From Sitta carolinensis (lineage: Eukaryota > Chordata > Aves > Passeriformes > Sittidae), in contig CM063289.1 of assembly GCA_032173965.1 (NCBI GenBank), positions 28,173,690 to 28,237,689 of the forward strand: a stretch of 64,000 nt of DNA. Reading direction: 5' to 3'. A program made the translations under genes and the position numbers. Shown piece by piece: positions 26,101 to 39,989 of this stretch (positions within the stretch are counted from its first letter, which is position 1; the number at the start of each line of letters is the position of its first letter). Below the pieces are notes generated by a model. The model worked only from the letters and a program-made list of their open reading frames with translations. It made no database searches and was not told the DNA's origin.

Positions 26101-26672
26101 CTGGATATTTTCTCCTTCACAGGAACGACTTCCAGCACTAGAGTGCCCAGCCAGAGTAAACACGCAGCCTCCAGCCCACCTTCCCAGGTGATCCCATCTG
26201 CCCCGCGGGGCTCCCAGTCCCTGAGCCAGCACAAACAGCCTCTGCTTCCAGGCCCAGCCCAACTCCGGATCAGGCAGCCACCAAGGGGAATTCTTGGGAT
26301 ATGCATCACCGAGCTGCCACAGTGATACTGCTCAGATCCAGGGACCTCCCCCAGACGGCTCTTACCTTGTTCTCCTCAAGTTTCAAAACTTCTACTCCAA
26401 AAATGCCCACGAAATATTTTGAGAAAAGATCCTATTGCCCTCCTCAATGAGCAGAATCTCCAAGGCTGTGCTTACTGTTAGCTACGGTTTGCTATAAAAT
26501 GCTCCACTATTTTCCCAGAGCTGGGCGCAGTGGAAATGAGCAATAATTAAGAGCAGGGCAGATGACCTTCTGTTGAACTCAGTGGTTCCTTTAAATTTTG
26601 ATAAAAGCTTATCTTTAACCTTTATGTCTAGTTCTTTTTGAGAAGGGACGAAGTTTTGAGCTTTTCTTGTTG

Positions 26673-26808
26673 TTTTTTTTTTTTTTTTTTATCCCCTGTC
26701 ATTCTTTGCTGACAGAGATAGTACAAAATTGAGAAAAGAATTTTATTCGGCAGCTTTTAAAGAGGGCAAGGGCGTTGCAAGCAATAGAGATTAAAAAAAA
26801 AAAAAAAA
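26673..26808. repeat. T18 and A16 tracts, about 100 bp apart
   Basis: A T-run at 26673-26690 and an A-run at 26793-26808 face each other across about 100 bases, so the two tracts are complementary and could pair. The intervening DNA is not recognisable as a transposon, and no target-site duplication was found. Independent tract expansion is the simpler reading. Confidence 0.7.
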
Positions 26809-29800
26809 GAAAATGAAACTATAAAGAAGTACTTGACAGTGTCTCTTCTGCACTTATTGGAATATGCTGCTCAAGCTAAAAGAGAGGGCAAGAGGTAATC
26901 TGCTCTGCTATTTGCTTTTAAAATGATCATGTTTTTGGCTCCCACTACATCTAATGCTGTTTGTATCGTTCAAAAACACACCTCATTATCTCCTGGTAAA
27001 TGTTGAGCTGCTGCAAAACCAATCGTACTGGGTAGAATACCTCTGAGGTCAGGGTGTGAATGTTTCATACATGAAATATATAAGCTCAAAATATGTTTGC
27101 AATCAGTGACAATACTGCCTGCTAATGCATTATTGCACCATTCGTCTTACTCTTGGTCATAAACCTTTTGTTTCTTAAGCTTTAAGGCAGCTCTATATCA
27201 GAGACTAAGTTTCATGTAACTGCTTTAGTCATTGTTGCTCTGACATTTATCTTGGATGCACCAACTTGTGTGTAGTCTGCTAAAATCAATACATAAAACA
27301 TGTAAACTTAGTTGGAGAAGAGTGGGTGTCTTTTAAGCTTTTTTCATATGGTAAGTAGAGGGCTGATATGAAAATCGTGCAGCTAATTTAAACAAGGGTG
27401 AGGGAGAAATTAGATTTTCCTCTCTGAGCCTCATTTTCAAGGAATGAAAAGCTCAGTCCAGGTTCAATGCAGCATTCTCGGCGCATTGAACAAAATCAGT
27501 CTTTGTTCTTCAGTGAAACTTATCTGTGGAGGAGCTGCATAACTTCCTGTGAAACCCAGCCCTGCAGATGTGCTGTGCTCGTTGTCCCTCTGCTTTTGCT
27601 TCCTTTGGTCAAGGAGTCAAGAATGGACACTTTGTGCTGGAGTGAAAATGATGCTGCCTGGTTTGCCCTCTGCTGATCTGGAGCCCTGCTCACCAAAGGA
27701 ACATGACTTCCTGCCAGTTACTCTGCTGTTTGTTTATTTGTCAAGTGGAATGGGATAGCCCTCAGTGAAACCAAAGCCTCTCTCCTCCAACCCTTAAAAA
27801 AAGAGGCAGCAGGTTCTCAAGCAAGTGCAAACAACCTGAACTGATGCTGTAAATGCATAAATGTAGACAATAAACAAGTGGAGAGAGTGGATGTGGTAGA
27901 CAATAATTAAATAGTTTAGCTCTAACAAGCATATGACCAGAGTTCAGGAGGTAGCTGATCCACTTTAACGAGTCAGAATATAAGAAAGTGAATTGTAGCA
28001 AATTAAGACTTTAAGTGGCTAGGCTATAAACCAGAATAGAAATTGATTTTCTAATAGTCTTGCATACTCCAAATATCCTTAAGTGCTTTATGTTTTAAAT
28101 AGAGTAAATGCATAGCAAAATGAATTGCCTATTATGCACCAAATAGTACATTTGTTATTAAATCCTAGAACAAGACAGATTTTACCAGTATCTTTTCTCT
28201 AGGGATTTATTTAGCATAAAATTTACTTTCTAGAATGAACTTGTCCAGAAACAAAAATCCCCCTTCATGGCCTGTGTGTGTTAGGTACAGTATAAATAGA
28301 GTTAATAAGATTGCTGCTCAAAATAATCTGGGGTGTTAGAAGGCAAAAAGCACAGGGGTTAGTGAGCACATCTGGCTTTCTCTATTTGTCTCCATATATC
28401 TTTGTGTTATATTGTCCCAGCAAAGTGGCATGAATCAAGCATTTTCTGACTTGTAGATTGCCACAGAGGTGGGTGTGGGAATGACCAGAGAACTCCAGTG
28501 GGGCAGGGCAAGGGAGTTACAGAATGAAGTGAGAGGAAAAAGAAACCAGAAATATATTGAGAATGAAAAGAGGTCAGAGTTGTGGAGCAAGAGAGGTTTG
28601 AGCAGAAGCATGGCCATGTGGAGAGATGGGAATACTTATGGGATAAGTTTGTGCTGCTGCTGAGTGCAAAACTCACTGCTGAGCAAGGTGATCTAGACTG
28701 GGGAAACTGATGACTGCAGGTCTGAGAAATAATGAAGTGCAGAAAGAATAGGACAAGGGGATATGCAGAGGTGAAAGGATGGGACTTGCAATGTGTCCCA
28801 TCCCCAGGGAGGATGGAAACATGCAAGTGCTGTCAGGGAGATACTGGCAGAGGGATGAGTGGGGAATATGAGTGCAGAGCCACTGGGCTCCTGGGGAGCT
28901 GTCAGAATAATGCAATCTGATGAGACACTGAAGGGGGAAAGGGTTCAGTTTTCTTAATTTTTTTATTTGATTTAAATTAATATAAAAGCAGCTATAGCGA
29001 TGCATGTTCATAGTCTCTGCAACTGTTTTGCATTGTTTGATCCTTAATACTTCCCCATTTTCTCTGATTTTACATTGGTCCAGGCAGCTTTCCCAGTAAT
29101 GTGTGCCTGGCTCATATTTGTGGTGTGACATTTTTGATAAGTATTGTCTGGGTTAATCCACTGTGGAAAAATGGTTTGGATGATGCACCAGAGGCCTGGT
29201 TTCCCAACACAAACAAGCTGTAGTGAAGGTTGTTTCCCTTTAGGAAGATGATCACTATATTCTTAGGTGAAGCAATTACAAGGAGAAATCTGATTTTTTG
29301 TTTATTTAAAGATGGAATGAGATATTTTAGGCAAAGTACCGACCATTTCTGACTGGAGGGGTTGGGGATGTGCATAAAGGTGCTGAGTCCTCTTGCCCCT
29401 CTCTCTGCCTCATTTGGAACATATTCAGGTACTGTAGGTTTGGAATCCCAACTCATTATGAGGTTTACATAAACTGCTCAATATAAAGGGGATTGTGTCC
29501 CTTCCAAGGATATGCAAGCCATACTTACACCCCTGTACTCTCTTCTTAGCAAACAGTTTTTTAGTCTTGCTGAAATGCAAGCTACTCTCACTAAGCTGAG
29601 CCTGTGTGCAAAGGTCAGGGCCTGAAACATGCTCTTACCCACTACATGGTGCTGTTTGTCTGCATTTTCTCATGCAAACAAGAATATTTTTCTCCTGCTT
29701 CTTATTGATCCCAGTAGGTGAAGGAAGAAACACCTGATTTATTAGTCATTGGTCCTTTTTCCTGAGGACTCAGCATCTGAAATAAATTGAATGGGGTTAA

Positions 29801-32800
29801 GAATGTACTTAGACCCAGACACAATTGTTTGTGTGCCTTGTCTTTACAATAAGAAAAAAACTCAGAAGCAAATTCAAAGTGTCATTAGTGTCATGCTATA
29901 AATAAACAAAATGCTGCACAGATAAGAGAATACCACATTTTCCATCTTGGAAATAGCCTACAAGCCATTAGGTGCAGGATAAGATATAGAATCACAGATT
30001 TAGAAAGGAAAAATAAAGACAGATAAGTGCCGAGGAGCAGAACGAAAAAGCAATCTGTGCCTGTGATGTTTGGATTTTCCATCCTGACATGAAACTATTT
30101 GCTCTAGAAACATGAGGAGACATCAGTACTACTTGGTAAGATGTCGTGCCTTGTTCTGTCTGCCTCTGAAAAGCATTCTCAAGGAATAGGAAGCTGACCT
30201 CAGCTGATCTGATGGCATTTCTCCTGTGATGAGAGAGCTCCAGTGGCAATTCTGGGTCCTCTGGTTCTCTCCAGGACCAGCACGAGTGAAGTGCCAGGAG
30301 GTTGGATGGGAAGCATTAGAACATCCTGTATTTGGTGCATGCCATAACCTGATGCATATCTGTGGAGAACAGATACACAGCGAACTGCTCCTTCTGCACC
30401 TCAGACATCTCAGAAATCAGGAGGTGTAACACATTATTTCTGTGCTTTTCCTCTTTCATTTTTTTCTATTTTGCAGCAGTCAAAGCAACTTGCTCTGTCT
30501 GGGCCGTCTGCAGCCCAGTAGATAAGAGAGCAACCACCTCCCATAGTGACAGGGACTCGTTCCAACCATTTGTTTTGAGTTGAATGGTAGATCTTGGAAA
30601 ACATGTTTTCCATTCATAAAAAGGAAAAAAAAACCCTACTCTTGATACTTTCTAATGCCATCCTCTGGAGGCTTGAGGGCCATGTGTCTCACACCCTTAC
30701 TTTGTAGGTCTTGCTTTTATAGACTTTGTTTTTCACTCCCAGAGATTTATTATCCCAGTGCAGTAACAGTCTGGCTATGCCTCAGCAGTGGAAATGTAGC
30801 CATCTATTTGCTAAGAACAAGCTTGTGGTTTACCAGAATATTTCTGTTTCCTTCTGAGGTTTCCAGCTAATGAAGGGGAATTTATCCAGTACATTTATTG
30901 ACATTAAAATAAGAGTTGCAGTCCATAAATAATCCTACTGTTGTTTTAGTTTGCAGTTTAAAACATTTTGTCAGCAGCATTGTTGTCCACTGTGACTCAG
31001 CTTGTGTTTGTGCTCGTAGTATTAGAGCTGGTAACACAGACACACATTCCAGCTGTTCCCACCAGGAAGGCTTCAAAGTACATTTTGAAATCATTCCTGA
31101 GTTTTTAGCACTGAGCATTTGATCCCAAGCATGCAGACAAGTTCACAGCTATTCCTCAAGTGACATCTATGAAGATAAAAGCAGCTACCAGACTCATTTC
31201 TGGATTTGTGCAAACTCCTGCCAGCAGAGAGAAGCAAGAAATCCTGCAAGGGACAGGTGAGGTGGCAGGAAAAGAGACACCTCCTCTTTTACCCACTCCT
31301 AGGAATGCTCCTGGCCCTGAACCCTCTCTGAAGGAGCCCTTATAGACAGGAGTCTCATCTTCTTAGTGGTGGATCCCTGCGTTAGGAAAATATAAAGGTA
31401 CAGCAAGGGACGCTGCAATTCTTGCTTCCTTCTGTTTCCTAGAATGTCAACCAGTTCTTTCGTATCTGTCAGCCAGCTCTGCCAAGAAAGTCCTTTAGCA
31501 CAAGGCAAACGTAATGTCTTCATAAATAAGGCCATAAAGAATTGTTTGTTATATTGTCTAATGGGAATATTCAGTGGATACAAGTAAGAATGTCAAAGAA
31601 TTTCTACATAACATCCTCTTAGCTGGCAGTACACCATGTGTTGAATAAGACTTGATTTTCAAATATGTGAAGTAATCAAGTTCCATAAATTCTAAACTCA
31701 TGGCAAATTTTCAGCTTGATTATTGGAAATTTTCTGCTTTTTTTGGCATGTTGATTTTTATTATCAGCGAAGATTCCTGCAGATTTTTAAAAACTATTTT
31801 GAAAAATATAAGGAGTCACACCAGAAGACACACATGCTACTGGCATCATCTCCAAAATTCCTTTGTCTTTATGATCACTTAACTGGAGGGGGGAAAAGGG
31901 TGTTTAGAGTGATGTGTTTTGAATGAACTTTATTCAGAATTTCCTCTTTCATGATGTGATGTCCAGTGCCATAGATTACACAGGAGTGTAAATATGTCTT
32001 TACAGTCACAAAAGTGTTATCTTACTGCTAAATATTCAGTAATCCAGAGCCACTTCAACAGATTATGCCTGACTTGCTTGTAAAATTTGCTTACACAGAG
32101 CTCAGCCCTGCCAAAGCATATCTCTAGGTATTTACCTGCAGTGCTCAGCCTGCTGGCTGCCAGTCAGCTGGTATCAGCAGGAGGACAAGTGACACTCAAG
32201 AGGTGAAGCAAAGAAATAGGCAGGTATTTAAATAGATGTATGAGCCAGCAAACAGGAGTGGTTTTAATATTAGTAACATTTTAATCTCATTCTTTAAACA
32301 AAAGAGGATTTACTTATTCATGGCTCAAGAAATACAAATTAACGTGTGGAACTGGAGTTAGAACTGAGGGCACTGGAAATTCCTATGATACAGTGTATTT
32401 ATTGTTTTAATTGTTCATATTTCCTTTGCTTTGAGGGATTTGGTCTTTGAGAGTAATATGATGGTCAGTGCCACATCTGTCTTGGATTCCTTATTCCTTA
32501 AGAATAGCCCTAAGCAGAGAGTGTTACAGAAGTCTCTTATTAGGAAGGAGTAGTCTCAGTCTTTTATGTAGCTGTAGATGATAAAAGGCACTGATTTAGC
32601 ACTGCTGCCTGAAAGTCCACCAGCACTGCTGAACTCAGTAGGTCTTGTGCAAGAAAGCCATTTCCAGAGAGTTTTGAGGACTTGTCAGTCCCTCCTGGTT
32701 AACAATAAAATCTTTTTTTCCACTATGAGCCACTTGTAGCAAATCCTTATCCAAAAATTGAAAAGTAAACCAAAATGATGAGTTCAGAGATTAGTTTCCT

Positions 32801-33660
32801 ACAGCATGTGAGGCTTCAATCTTTGAATCCAAAAGTAGTCCTCTGGCATTATCTACAAACTGGAAAGTGACCCTTGCCTGTGTCTGCACAAACAGTGCTC
32901 AGTAAGCATTGGCCCTCAGTACCCTCTGTCTGGAAAAGCTAATGACAGAAATGTGCAGCGTTTCTGCATTTCCACCTGCTAGTCTCACTCTCTTCCCATT
33001 CCCTTAGCTCTCAAATATTAGAGCTGGCTGGAGCAATCCCCCCAGTTCCTACTTGTGTTTTTTGGGTCCTTCTGCACCCTTCTCTTCTTGACCTACATGG
33101 AAGCAAGGTTGCATGGAGAGGTCTGAAGGGTTATTTCTCACAGCACCAGACAGCCTGAAATGTATTTCACTCGTGGCAAAACAAGGCATCATAAAGTTGG
33201 GCAACATGTGCAGCTATAGCAGATGTTTCTGGATACACAGAAAATTTGGAATGAGGTTATGATTTGTGTTAATATCAGCTTAGCCATAGCTCAAATAATG
33301 TCCTGGAACAGAGATTATCAGTGTCCAGTTGCACCTCTGAAGATACAGAGAAAAAATAAAACCCAAAGAAGGGGCTCATCTCCTAATCAGGTTTCAGGTG
33401 ACTCAACAGTTGCATTTTCCATGTTATATCATCCACTCATTAAAATAGTTTTAGACCTGGAAAGACAGATTGAAAGGGACAAAGAAAATAAATGGAACAA
33501 GCTATTCTGGATTTTCATTTTGAATGGGATTACTTTTGAATGAATAAATCCTTGGATGGGATAGTGAATCATTATGGTGATGTTCAGCAATTGTGCCCTC
33601 CCTAAGCCAAGACTTAAATACTGGCCCACCTCTTGTATATCAGGGCTCTTTTTCCTGATG
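26809..33660. other. Non-coding flank
   Basis: No recognisable exon. At about 28.45-28.92 kb the + strand is purine-rich for several hundred bases, which opens two long minus-strand frames (28407-28826 and 28673-29131) rich in Ser, Leu, His and Cys. This composition follows from the base bias and does not resemble a protein family. Confidence 0.5.
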
Positions 33661-34610
33661 ATAACTTACTTCCTTAATTATCTACAATTGATTTGCATAA
33701 GAGTCATATTGAGATTATCATATGACATGAAAACTATCGAACATTGTTAATTTAAAAAATTTTTATATCAGCCAATCTTAAACCAACTGGATATCATATA
33801 GAATTCAACAGGAAAACAAAAATGCTGTCTTTCTGAATAAGATTTTTTCCAATTGGCTGGCCCATGGAATGAGTTCATCATATAGATGCCAATTTACAAA
33901 TATGTCCAATAATAGTAGGGGAGCAACTGTTCCACAGCTCTGCCAGTGTTCATCAGACACAGTGACAGTAGCCACATCATTAATCTCATGGTATATTAGA
34001 AATAAAGTCACCGGAATGGAATGGTGTCAAAGGATAAATGTTTCCCCCTTTGAAAATAAACTTCTCAGTTTCACCTCATTGTGTAGCCTTTTTTTCTTTT
34101 TCTTTCCCCCTCCCCCTTTCCACCCGCCCTCCTATAAATCCTTTGGTTTCACCTGGCATTTAGGTAACAGTAGGAGACCAATATCCTGTGTCAGAGCTCA
34201 TTCTACAGTTATCAGTTTAGCATAGCCTTAAATCCCCACGATTGCTGTGCCAAGACCAATCCTTCCTCTGCGAGGTTAAACATATGCATTACATATTGAA
34301 ACAATGTAAGTAGCATGTAATTAGCGCTGTTTATGCATTCGCACTTTAAATTATACTTCTAAACCTATGATGTTTTTCAAGGCACTTCATGTTAGAGAGA
34401 CTTAAATGAGCATTCATCTTGTCATTTTTAACTTTATTCATAAATAACCCTCTAAATATATTTGAATGGTTTATTACATTAGAGCCCATGAACTGATGTA
34501 CACATTCTTCCCTTAGAGAATATAGTTCTTAATAGAACATCCTTTAAAATTATAAAACCCGTGAACATGGCAATTAAATTTACAAACAGTGTCATCGACA
34601 ACTTTGACAA
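33661..34610. promoter_or_regulatory. Candidate conserved non-coding element (enhancer-like)
   Basis: This AT-rich stretch has few simple repeats and carries dense homeodomain-, POU- and SOX-like motifs. Examples are 'atgcattacata' with 'aacaatg' 22 bases further on (34284-34306), 'taattagcgc' (34319-34328), and 'ttatgcat' (34331-34338). Such composition about 6 kb upstream of a developmental transcription-factor exon is typical of deeply conserved enhancers. This is inferred from texture and motifs alone; conservation cannot be seen in one sequence. A pyrimidine-rich tract at about 34088-34131 interrupts it. Confidence 0.35.
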
Positions 34611-37600
34611 AAGATGTTTGAAGAGGGGGGAGTGTTGGGGGGCCTTTTTTCTGTATTTTTTTTCCCTTTTTTTTTTCCCTCCTCTTTTTTTCCCTTTTTT
34701 TAAAGCCTTGTTCCATAAGGATTATAGCTCCCCCGCTGTTTGGAAAAGATAATTTCACTTGTAACACTAATAACTTGAGCAGGGAGAAGGCTGGCTGGGT
34801 GAATGGAATGCACTTCACTGCACATCTTGGCTTCGCTAGAAATCGGAAACAGATGGTCCTTGCGGCTGGCTTCCCACTCAGGCCCGCTCAGTGCCAGCCT
34901 GTGGTCGTTGGCTGGTTGCTGCTGGCACTGTGTGACTTGAACATAGTAGGACAGTGGCAAAAGAAATCAAATCTTTTTCATTGAGCACCAAACTGTAATG
35001 AAATTTGACAGATCTGACATTCTATACCCAACATCTAGTTAGAATATATTAACCTTTTAGTTTTCTTGAGCTCCTCTCCTACTAGTTATGAATCTCCTTA
35101 TTAAGGGGTTGCATTGGTTCTGGAGATGGCAAGAAAGCAGTATCTTCTGTATGCCCTCTAATGCTGGAACCTCAAATATATAATTCAAATAGTAAAGGAA
35201 ATGTGGGGCTTTTAACTCTTAAATTCTTCTACAAAAAACCCCTGTGCTAGTAATAGAAATAGTGATTAGGCCCTTTGGTTAATATTTCATTCAAGGAAGA
35301 AAAAAGAAAATCATAGTAAGGTATTCCACCCCTGTGCACTTAGTATTTTCTGAGTATGCTTTGTATCCACACCCCACTGAGGCAATGCATCCATCTGCAT
35401 CCAAACTGACTTTGTGATTTCAAATACTTTTATTGCAAATTCCATGAATTTGCATTTACTTAGATGGTACAGATTAGGCCAAGGCAGGATTCCTCCTTTC
35501 CCTCTAAAGGCTTCTCCCAATATATGCTTGATATTGTCTTTTTTTTTAGACCCTGCTCAGTTGTTCTTGAGGTCACGTTGGCTGTTACACAGGCCTTGAG
35601 CCAGCCAAGTGTGTGCTCCTGGAGGACAGGGACCTCTCAGGGGTGAAGAGCATGTTGAAATGTTGTACCAAGTTATGGTCACAGATTAGGAAAGAGTTGG
35701 TTATATTCAGACTTAAAAATAAATCTGGTTTATGTTTCGTTGCATTTTGGGTTGATAGAGAAGAATTTTTACTTATTTTTTTTAAAAATGTTTGTATGTG
35801 TCATTCGTTCGCCTTCAGTCCTTTCATCTGTTCCTCCTGTTTCTTTCAGACATGAAGTCACAGCACTGTCTGTGATGTCAGTGTGTTTCCATATTGACAG
35901 ACCGTTCTGTCAGAAACAAGATCTTGATGCTTGTTTCAGATGAGGGAAAAGGGGAATACAGATGGTAGGAAGAAAATCAGGGGAGTGAGAGGGGAGCAGG
36001 GAGAAACACACACAACAGAGCTGCAGGGAGAGATGCAGAGTCCAAACCCAACTTTTCCTGCAGAGGGCAAAGGACTACTTTCCCTGGGTTCAGGGAGATT
36101 GTCCAAAATATGTGTGTAACATTAAGCAACCAGTAGAAGCTTTACTGTTGCACTCGTTTTGGCTTGGGAGTCCTTGAAGGTGCAGCAGCAGTGGTCACAT
36201 GCTGCTTCTCTCCTTGTTTACGCCTTCAGCAACAGCAGATCTTCTTGATTGAAGCCAGGATTATAGGATTTCCAAAAGCTAGAACACACTCGTTGTCAGC
36301 AACTTTGCATCAGTTCAGAGGCTGCCCAAAAATCAACTGTCTGCTCTCACGTGACACTTGAACTAATTGTCACTGTTCAAGATAAGGAAATCCTCCTCAT
36401 AACTCATTGAAGTTGAGGCTTCCCAAGGAAAATGCCTCTGAAATTAGGAACAAATCTACATCACACTGTTGCAATGAGCTGAAAAGGTTCTGAGCAATTG
36501 CAGCTGGAGAAATAGGGGGAGGCAAAGAGAACAAAGAGAGGGTTAATGAGCAATGGGTACCATGGAAGTAATAGATAATCTAATAATGAGGTCTAAGATC
36601 CTAAAGATGCGTCTGGCACTGGGAACTGCGCACAGTTCTACCACGTTTCTTTTACCAACGTGAACAGTAGAAGCCAACATTTGGAGAAACCACCCACCAT
36701 GCCAACATTTCTAATGCTCTCATGCATTCGGTTTCCAGTAGACTGTAAAATGCCAGCTTGATACAGTCATCTGAATCAATATACTTTATTAGCCTTTTTT
36801 TAGCATTCTTTCCTGGTTCCATGCACTTGATAGGAACAACAACATCCTCATCCAGACTTGCAGCTGAGGGAAGATAGAGGGACCTGCTCGTGCTGTGTGA
36901 GCTGCGGCAGGTAACTCTGCTCAACAATTAAGCAAATTATTTGTGGATAGTTGGCCACTTCACCAGTAGGAAGTCAGAAAGAAACTGGCAAGTGCTTCAA
37001 TCCATTTCTTGAGGCCTAAAGCTGTCGGAGAACAAATCTCCTGTAGCCCACAACACACACACCTAACTTATTTCCAACTTGAAATACCACTCTATACTTC
37101 AAGCATTTTGATTTTGCAGCTGTGTCTGCACAAATGTCGATGCCACACGAAGGCTTTTTCTTTCTTCAGAACAGTTCTGATTTAGAAGCAAATATCTTTG
37201 TTGCTTATTAGACTTTGGAAGGCATCGTTTTGTCCCAGTACTATTCACAGGGAGTGTTGTGCAGAATGCTGATTGACAAGAGTTAAATTCAAAACATGTA
37301 GCCATTTTCTGGTGTGTGGTTTTTTTCCTGATTGAAGGAAAACTACTTAGATGTTTGTTTCCAAAACGGCATCTGTCAGCAATCAAAGGGGAAAAATTGC
37401 ATAAAACAAATGCAATTGTTTGGAGTAGCATTTCCTGGATCATGTTAAATGCTTGATTTGTTCCCCATTATGCTCACCAAATAATTTTATTTTCCACAAT
37501 AATTGCAATATTTAACATGTTGTATTTAATCTTGTTTTAATGCTATTAACAACAGCCGCTTATGAAAGGAGTAATTGCTCTACGGGTAAGAACCCACCAT

Positions 37601-38779
37601 CCCCAGCATCAGAAAGAACAATGGCAAAGTTAACTGCACCTAATTGTTCTGAATTTAAAACGCTGTTAACCAACAGCACTCCTCATTTCTTTGCACATAA
37701 CCACTCCACTGTCAGGAAGGAAATGGTTTCATGCTTCTGTTATTCATAATCTGAAAAGTGTATGTTCTAAAAAAAATATTTAGTTGGTGTGTTTACAATT
37801 AATATTGGGAGGTAAAATCATATGTTGGTATAGGAAGAAGTGGTTAATACAGCAATCCAGAGAAAGTTTGTCAGTAGATCTCTAACTACATCAGGTGCTA
37901 AAACCCCATATAGAATACAGATTTATCAGACCTTGCCTGGAATGACATGCAGCACAACTGGGTATGAAATACTAAATAAATAATAAGCAGGGTGGGTAAG
38001 ATGATGGGTTTGAGAGGTAGGAGGAGAGAGAGCGGCATAAAATTGAATCTGACACCAATTCAAGGGCTGACTGTTACTAAGAGTTTTGCTTTATATTTTG
38101 TGTGATTATTTGGAGAGGGAGGTTTTTTCAAAAAGCAGTGAGACTGAAAGGACAGGTAGTGTTAGCAAACCTGCAGTAACAGAAGACAATAAATACTATG
38201 GCTAGCCAGAGCAAGGACAGTTCCTGGCACAGTGTCCATCTTTTTTTTTTTTTTTTTTTTTTTTCTGGACTCAAAATAAAACTTAACACTTCCCATGCTA
38301 GTCAGACCCTTTCCTGTAAACAGCAGTGGGATTGTACCTGCTATCTGGAGCTAAAAGTGCAAACTAGGATGCTGTAGTAGCGTAGATCATTCACTGATGT
38401 GTAGTCCAAACAGACTGTAAGACTGGGGCAAAAAAAACTCCAAACCCCTGCATGTTACATTAGCAGTTCGTGCTTACACTAAATCATTTGCTTATCATCT
38501 TGTATATCACAGAAATGCAAGGGTATTATTGAAGCTCAGTAAAAGTTACTTCTGTCCTGTACTGAATGGCAGTTCTGTAATCTGTGCAGCCCAGAATTAT
38601 GAATTTACTGTAGCCAAATAGTTAAATAACAGTTAATACACAAAATAATCCAAACAAGAATTGTGCACCCACGAGCTCCCCTTTCTGATACAAACAGAAA
38701 TGGATATTGTTTAAAATGGAGTGGATGTCCTTAATACATTTTCTTCCTGTGTCCAAATCACAAAAAAATTTGCAGAGTG
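34611..38779. other. Upstream flank with polypyrimidine tract and T24 run
   Basis: No coding exon recognised. It begins with a long T/C-rich tract (about 34642-34702) and contains a T24 tract (38241-38264). Two moderately open frames (36652-36927 minus, 37099-37443 minus) show no known motif. Confidence 0.5.
38241..38264 (+). repeat. T24 homopolymer
   Basis: Uninterrupted run of 24 T. Equivalent to an A-tail on the minus strand, but no retroelement body was recognised on that side. Confidence 0.9.
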
Positions 38780-39030
38780 TAGCTGTTTCAGAGTGAGCGA
38801 GTTGTATCAGCCATATCTCCGCAGCCCTAAGAAATTTTCCTGGTGAGAGTGCGTTTGCCAGTTCAGAAGTTCATTTTTTCGAGCACTTGAGGAAAGGCTC
38901 CACTGTATAGGCTGGAGTGCCCTGTCAGGGACTGTGGTGGTCACAGCCGAGCAACCGTCGCTCCGTGTGACACAGCGGGGTGATTTAAATGGAAAGCATT
39001 CACTGCCTGCTTAATAGTCAGCTGTCATAA
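38780..39030. promoter_or_regulatory. CpG-enriched upstream element of the NFI exon
   Basis: About eleven CpG dinucleotides occur in this 250-base segment (for example around 38808, 38821, 38850, 38879 and a cluster at 38948-38977), against very few in the flanks. It lies 1.2 kb upstream of the NFI coding start. I infer a promoter-proximal or alternative promoter element. No TATA box or initiator could be fixed with confidence. Confidence 0.35.
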
Positions 39031-39989
39031 AAGTAATACTTCAGTTGGGTTTGCACCAGGAGAAGTGGGAAAATGAGATGAGAAAATCTATGATTATCTC
39101 TGACTTTGCTAGGCAGGAAAAGATTTTAATATCAGACAATAACAGGATTTTGTAACTTTTCGAAGCAGTCTGTTTTGGGGCTGTCTTTGCCCAAGTTATC
39201 TGTCAATTCCTCACGTAAATTTTGAGCATGGCAGAGAAGTTTTGCAGGAGGAAGAAACAAATCTCTGTGAGTTTGGCAGTTGTCACCTGATGGGATTAAG
39301 AAATGTAATATTAAAAACCACATTTGAAAAAATATTGTAGCAAAAGGATATTTTACAAATATATAAAAAGGGAATTGTTCAGTTCTTAGAGGGCACTTTG
39401 AACCTTCATATGAAGTCATTCATTTAAACAGTATGATCTGATATCTAAAATCAAGAAGCAGTAAAGAGCCAAAACTTGAGTGTCTCAAAAAAAAAAAAAG
39501 GAAAGATCATTTGAATCCTTCGGAAAGCATCTGTCACTGGATTGAAAAATTAACTTGGACAGTTTATACTTTTGTTTTGCCTTTCACTGCTTAAATTATT
39601 ATATGCACAATTATGAAAGAAAGACGCGATCTTTTTTCTTTTTTTGCTCAGTCCTTTCCCCCCCAGTCACGTACATGAGAAAAGTAGCTGCGATAAACAG
39701 ATACTGAATCAGACTGAAAGTCTTTTAAAAAAAAACAAAAAAAACACCCAAAACATTGCATGATAGTCTCTAAGCAGTTCCATCTGTCAAGCAGAAATTT
39801 TAGGCTAATAGCCTGTGGCGATCTCCCTCCACAGTCCACTACCTGCCTTTGTCCTATTAAATCTCTTTATTCTTCTTAAAAAAGAAAAAAGAGGAAAGGA
39901 AAGAAAAACCTTGCAGACCAAAATCATCTGAGTGATGAAGCCCTAATTTTGACCGCCTCTCTTTGATGTTGAGCAGTGGGTTCTTATTT

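Larger units (their letters stand above)
20267..26672. other. Non-coding flank
   Basis: No exon recognised. The block contains an A24 tract (21211-21234), one ancient-repeat fragment near 23.14 kb, and locally GC-richer stretches near 21.75-22.1 and 26.1-26.35 kb that open several overlapping frames without giving a recognisable protein. Confidence 0.5.

Noticed and set aside
28407..29131. Two overlapping minus-strand frames of 139 and 152 codons
   Set aside because: They arise from a purine-rich + strand that reduces stop codons on the other strand; no protein-like pattern.
29987..30010. Possible further antisense CR1 tail ('agaatcacagatttagaaagg')
   Set aside because: Only about 20 bases resemble CR1 and the following sequence does not continue the match.
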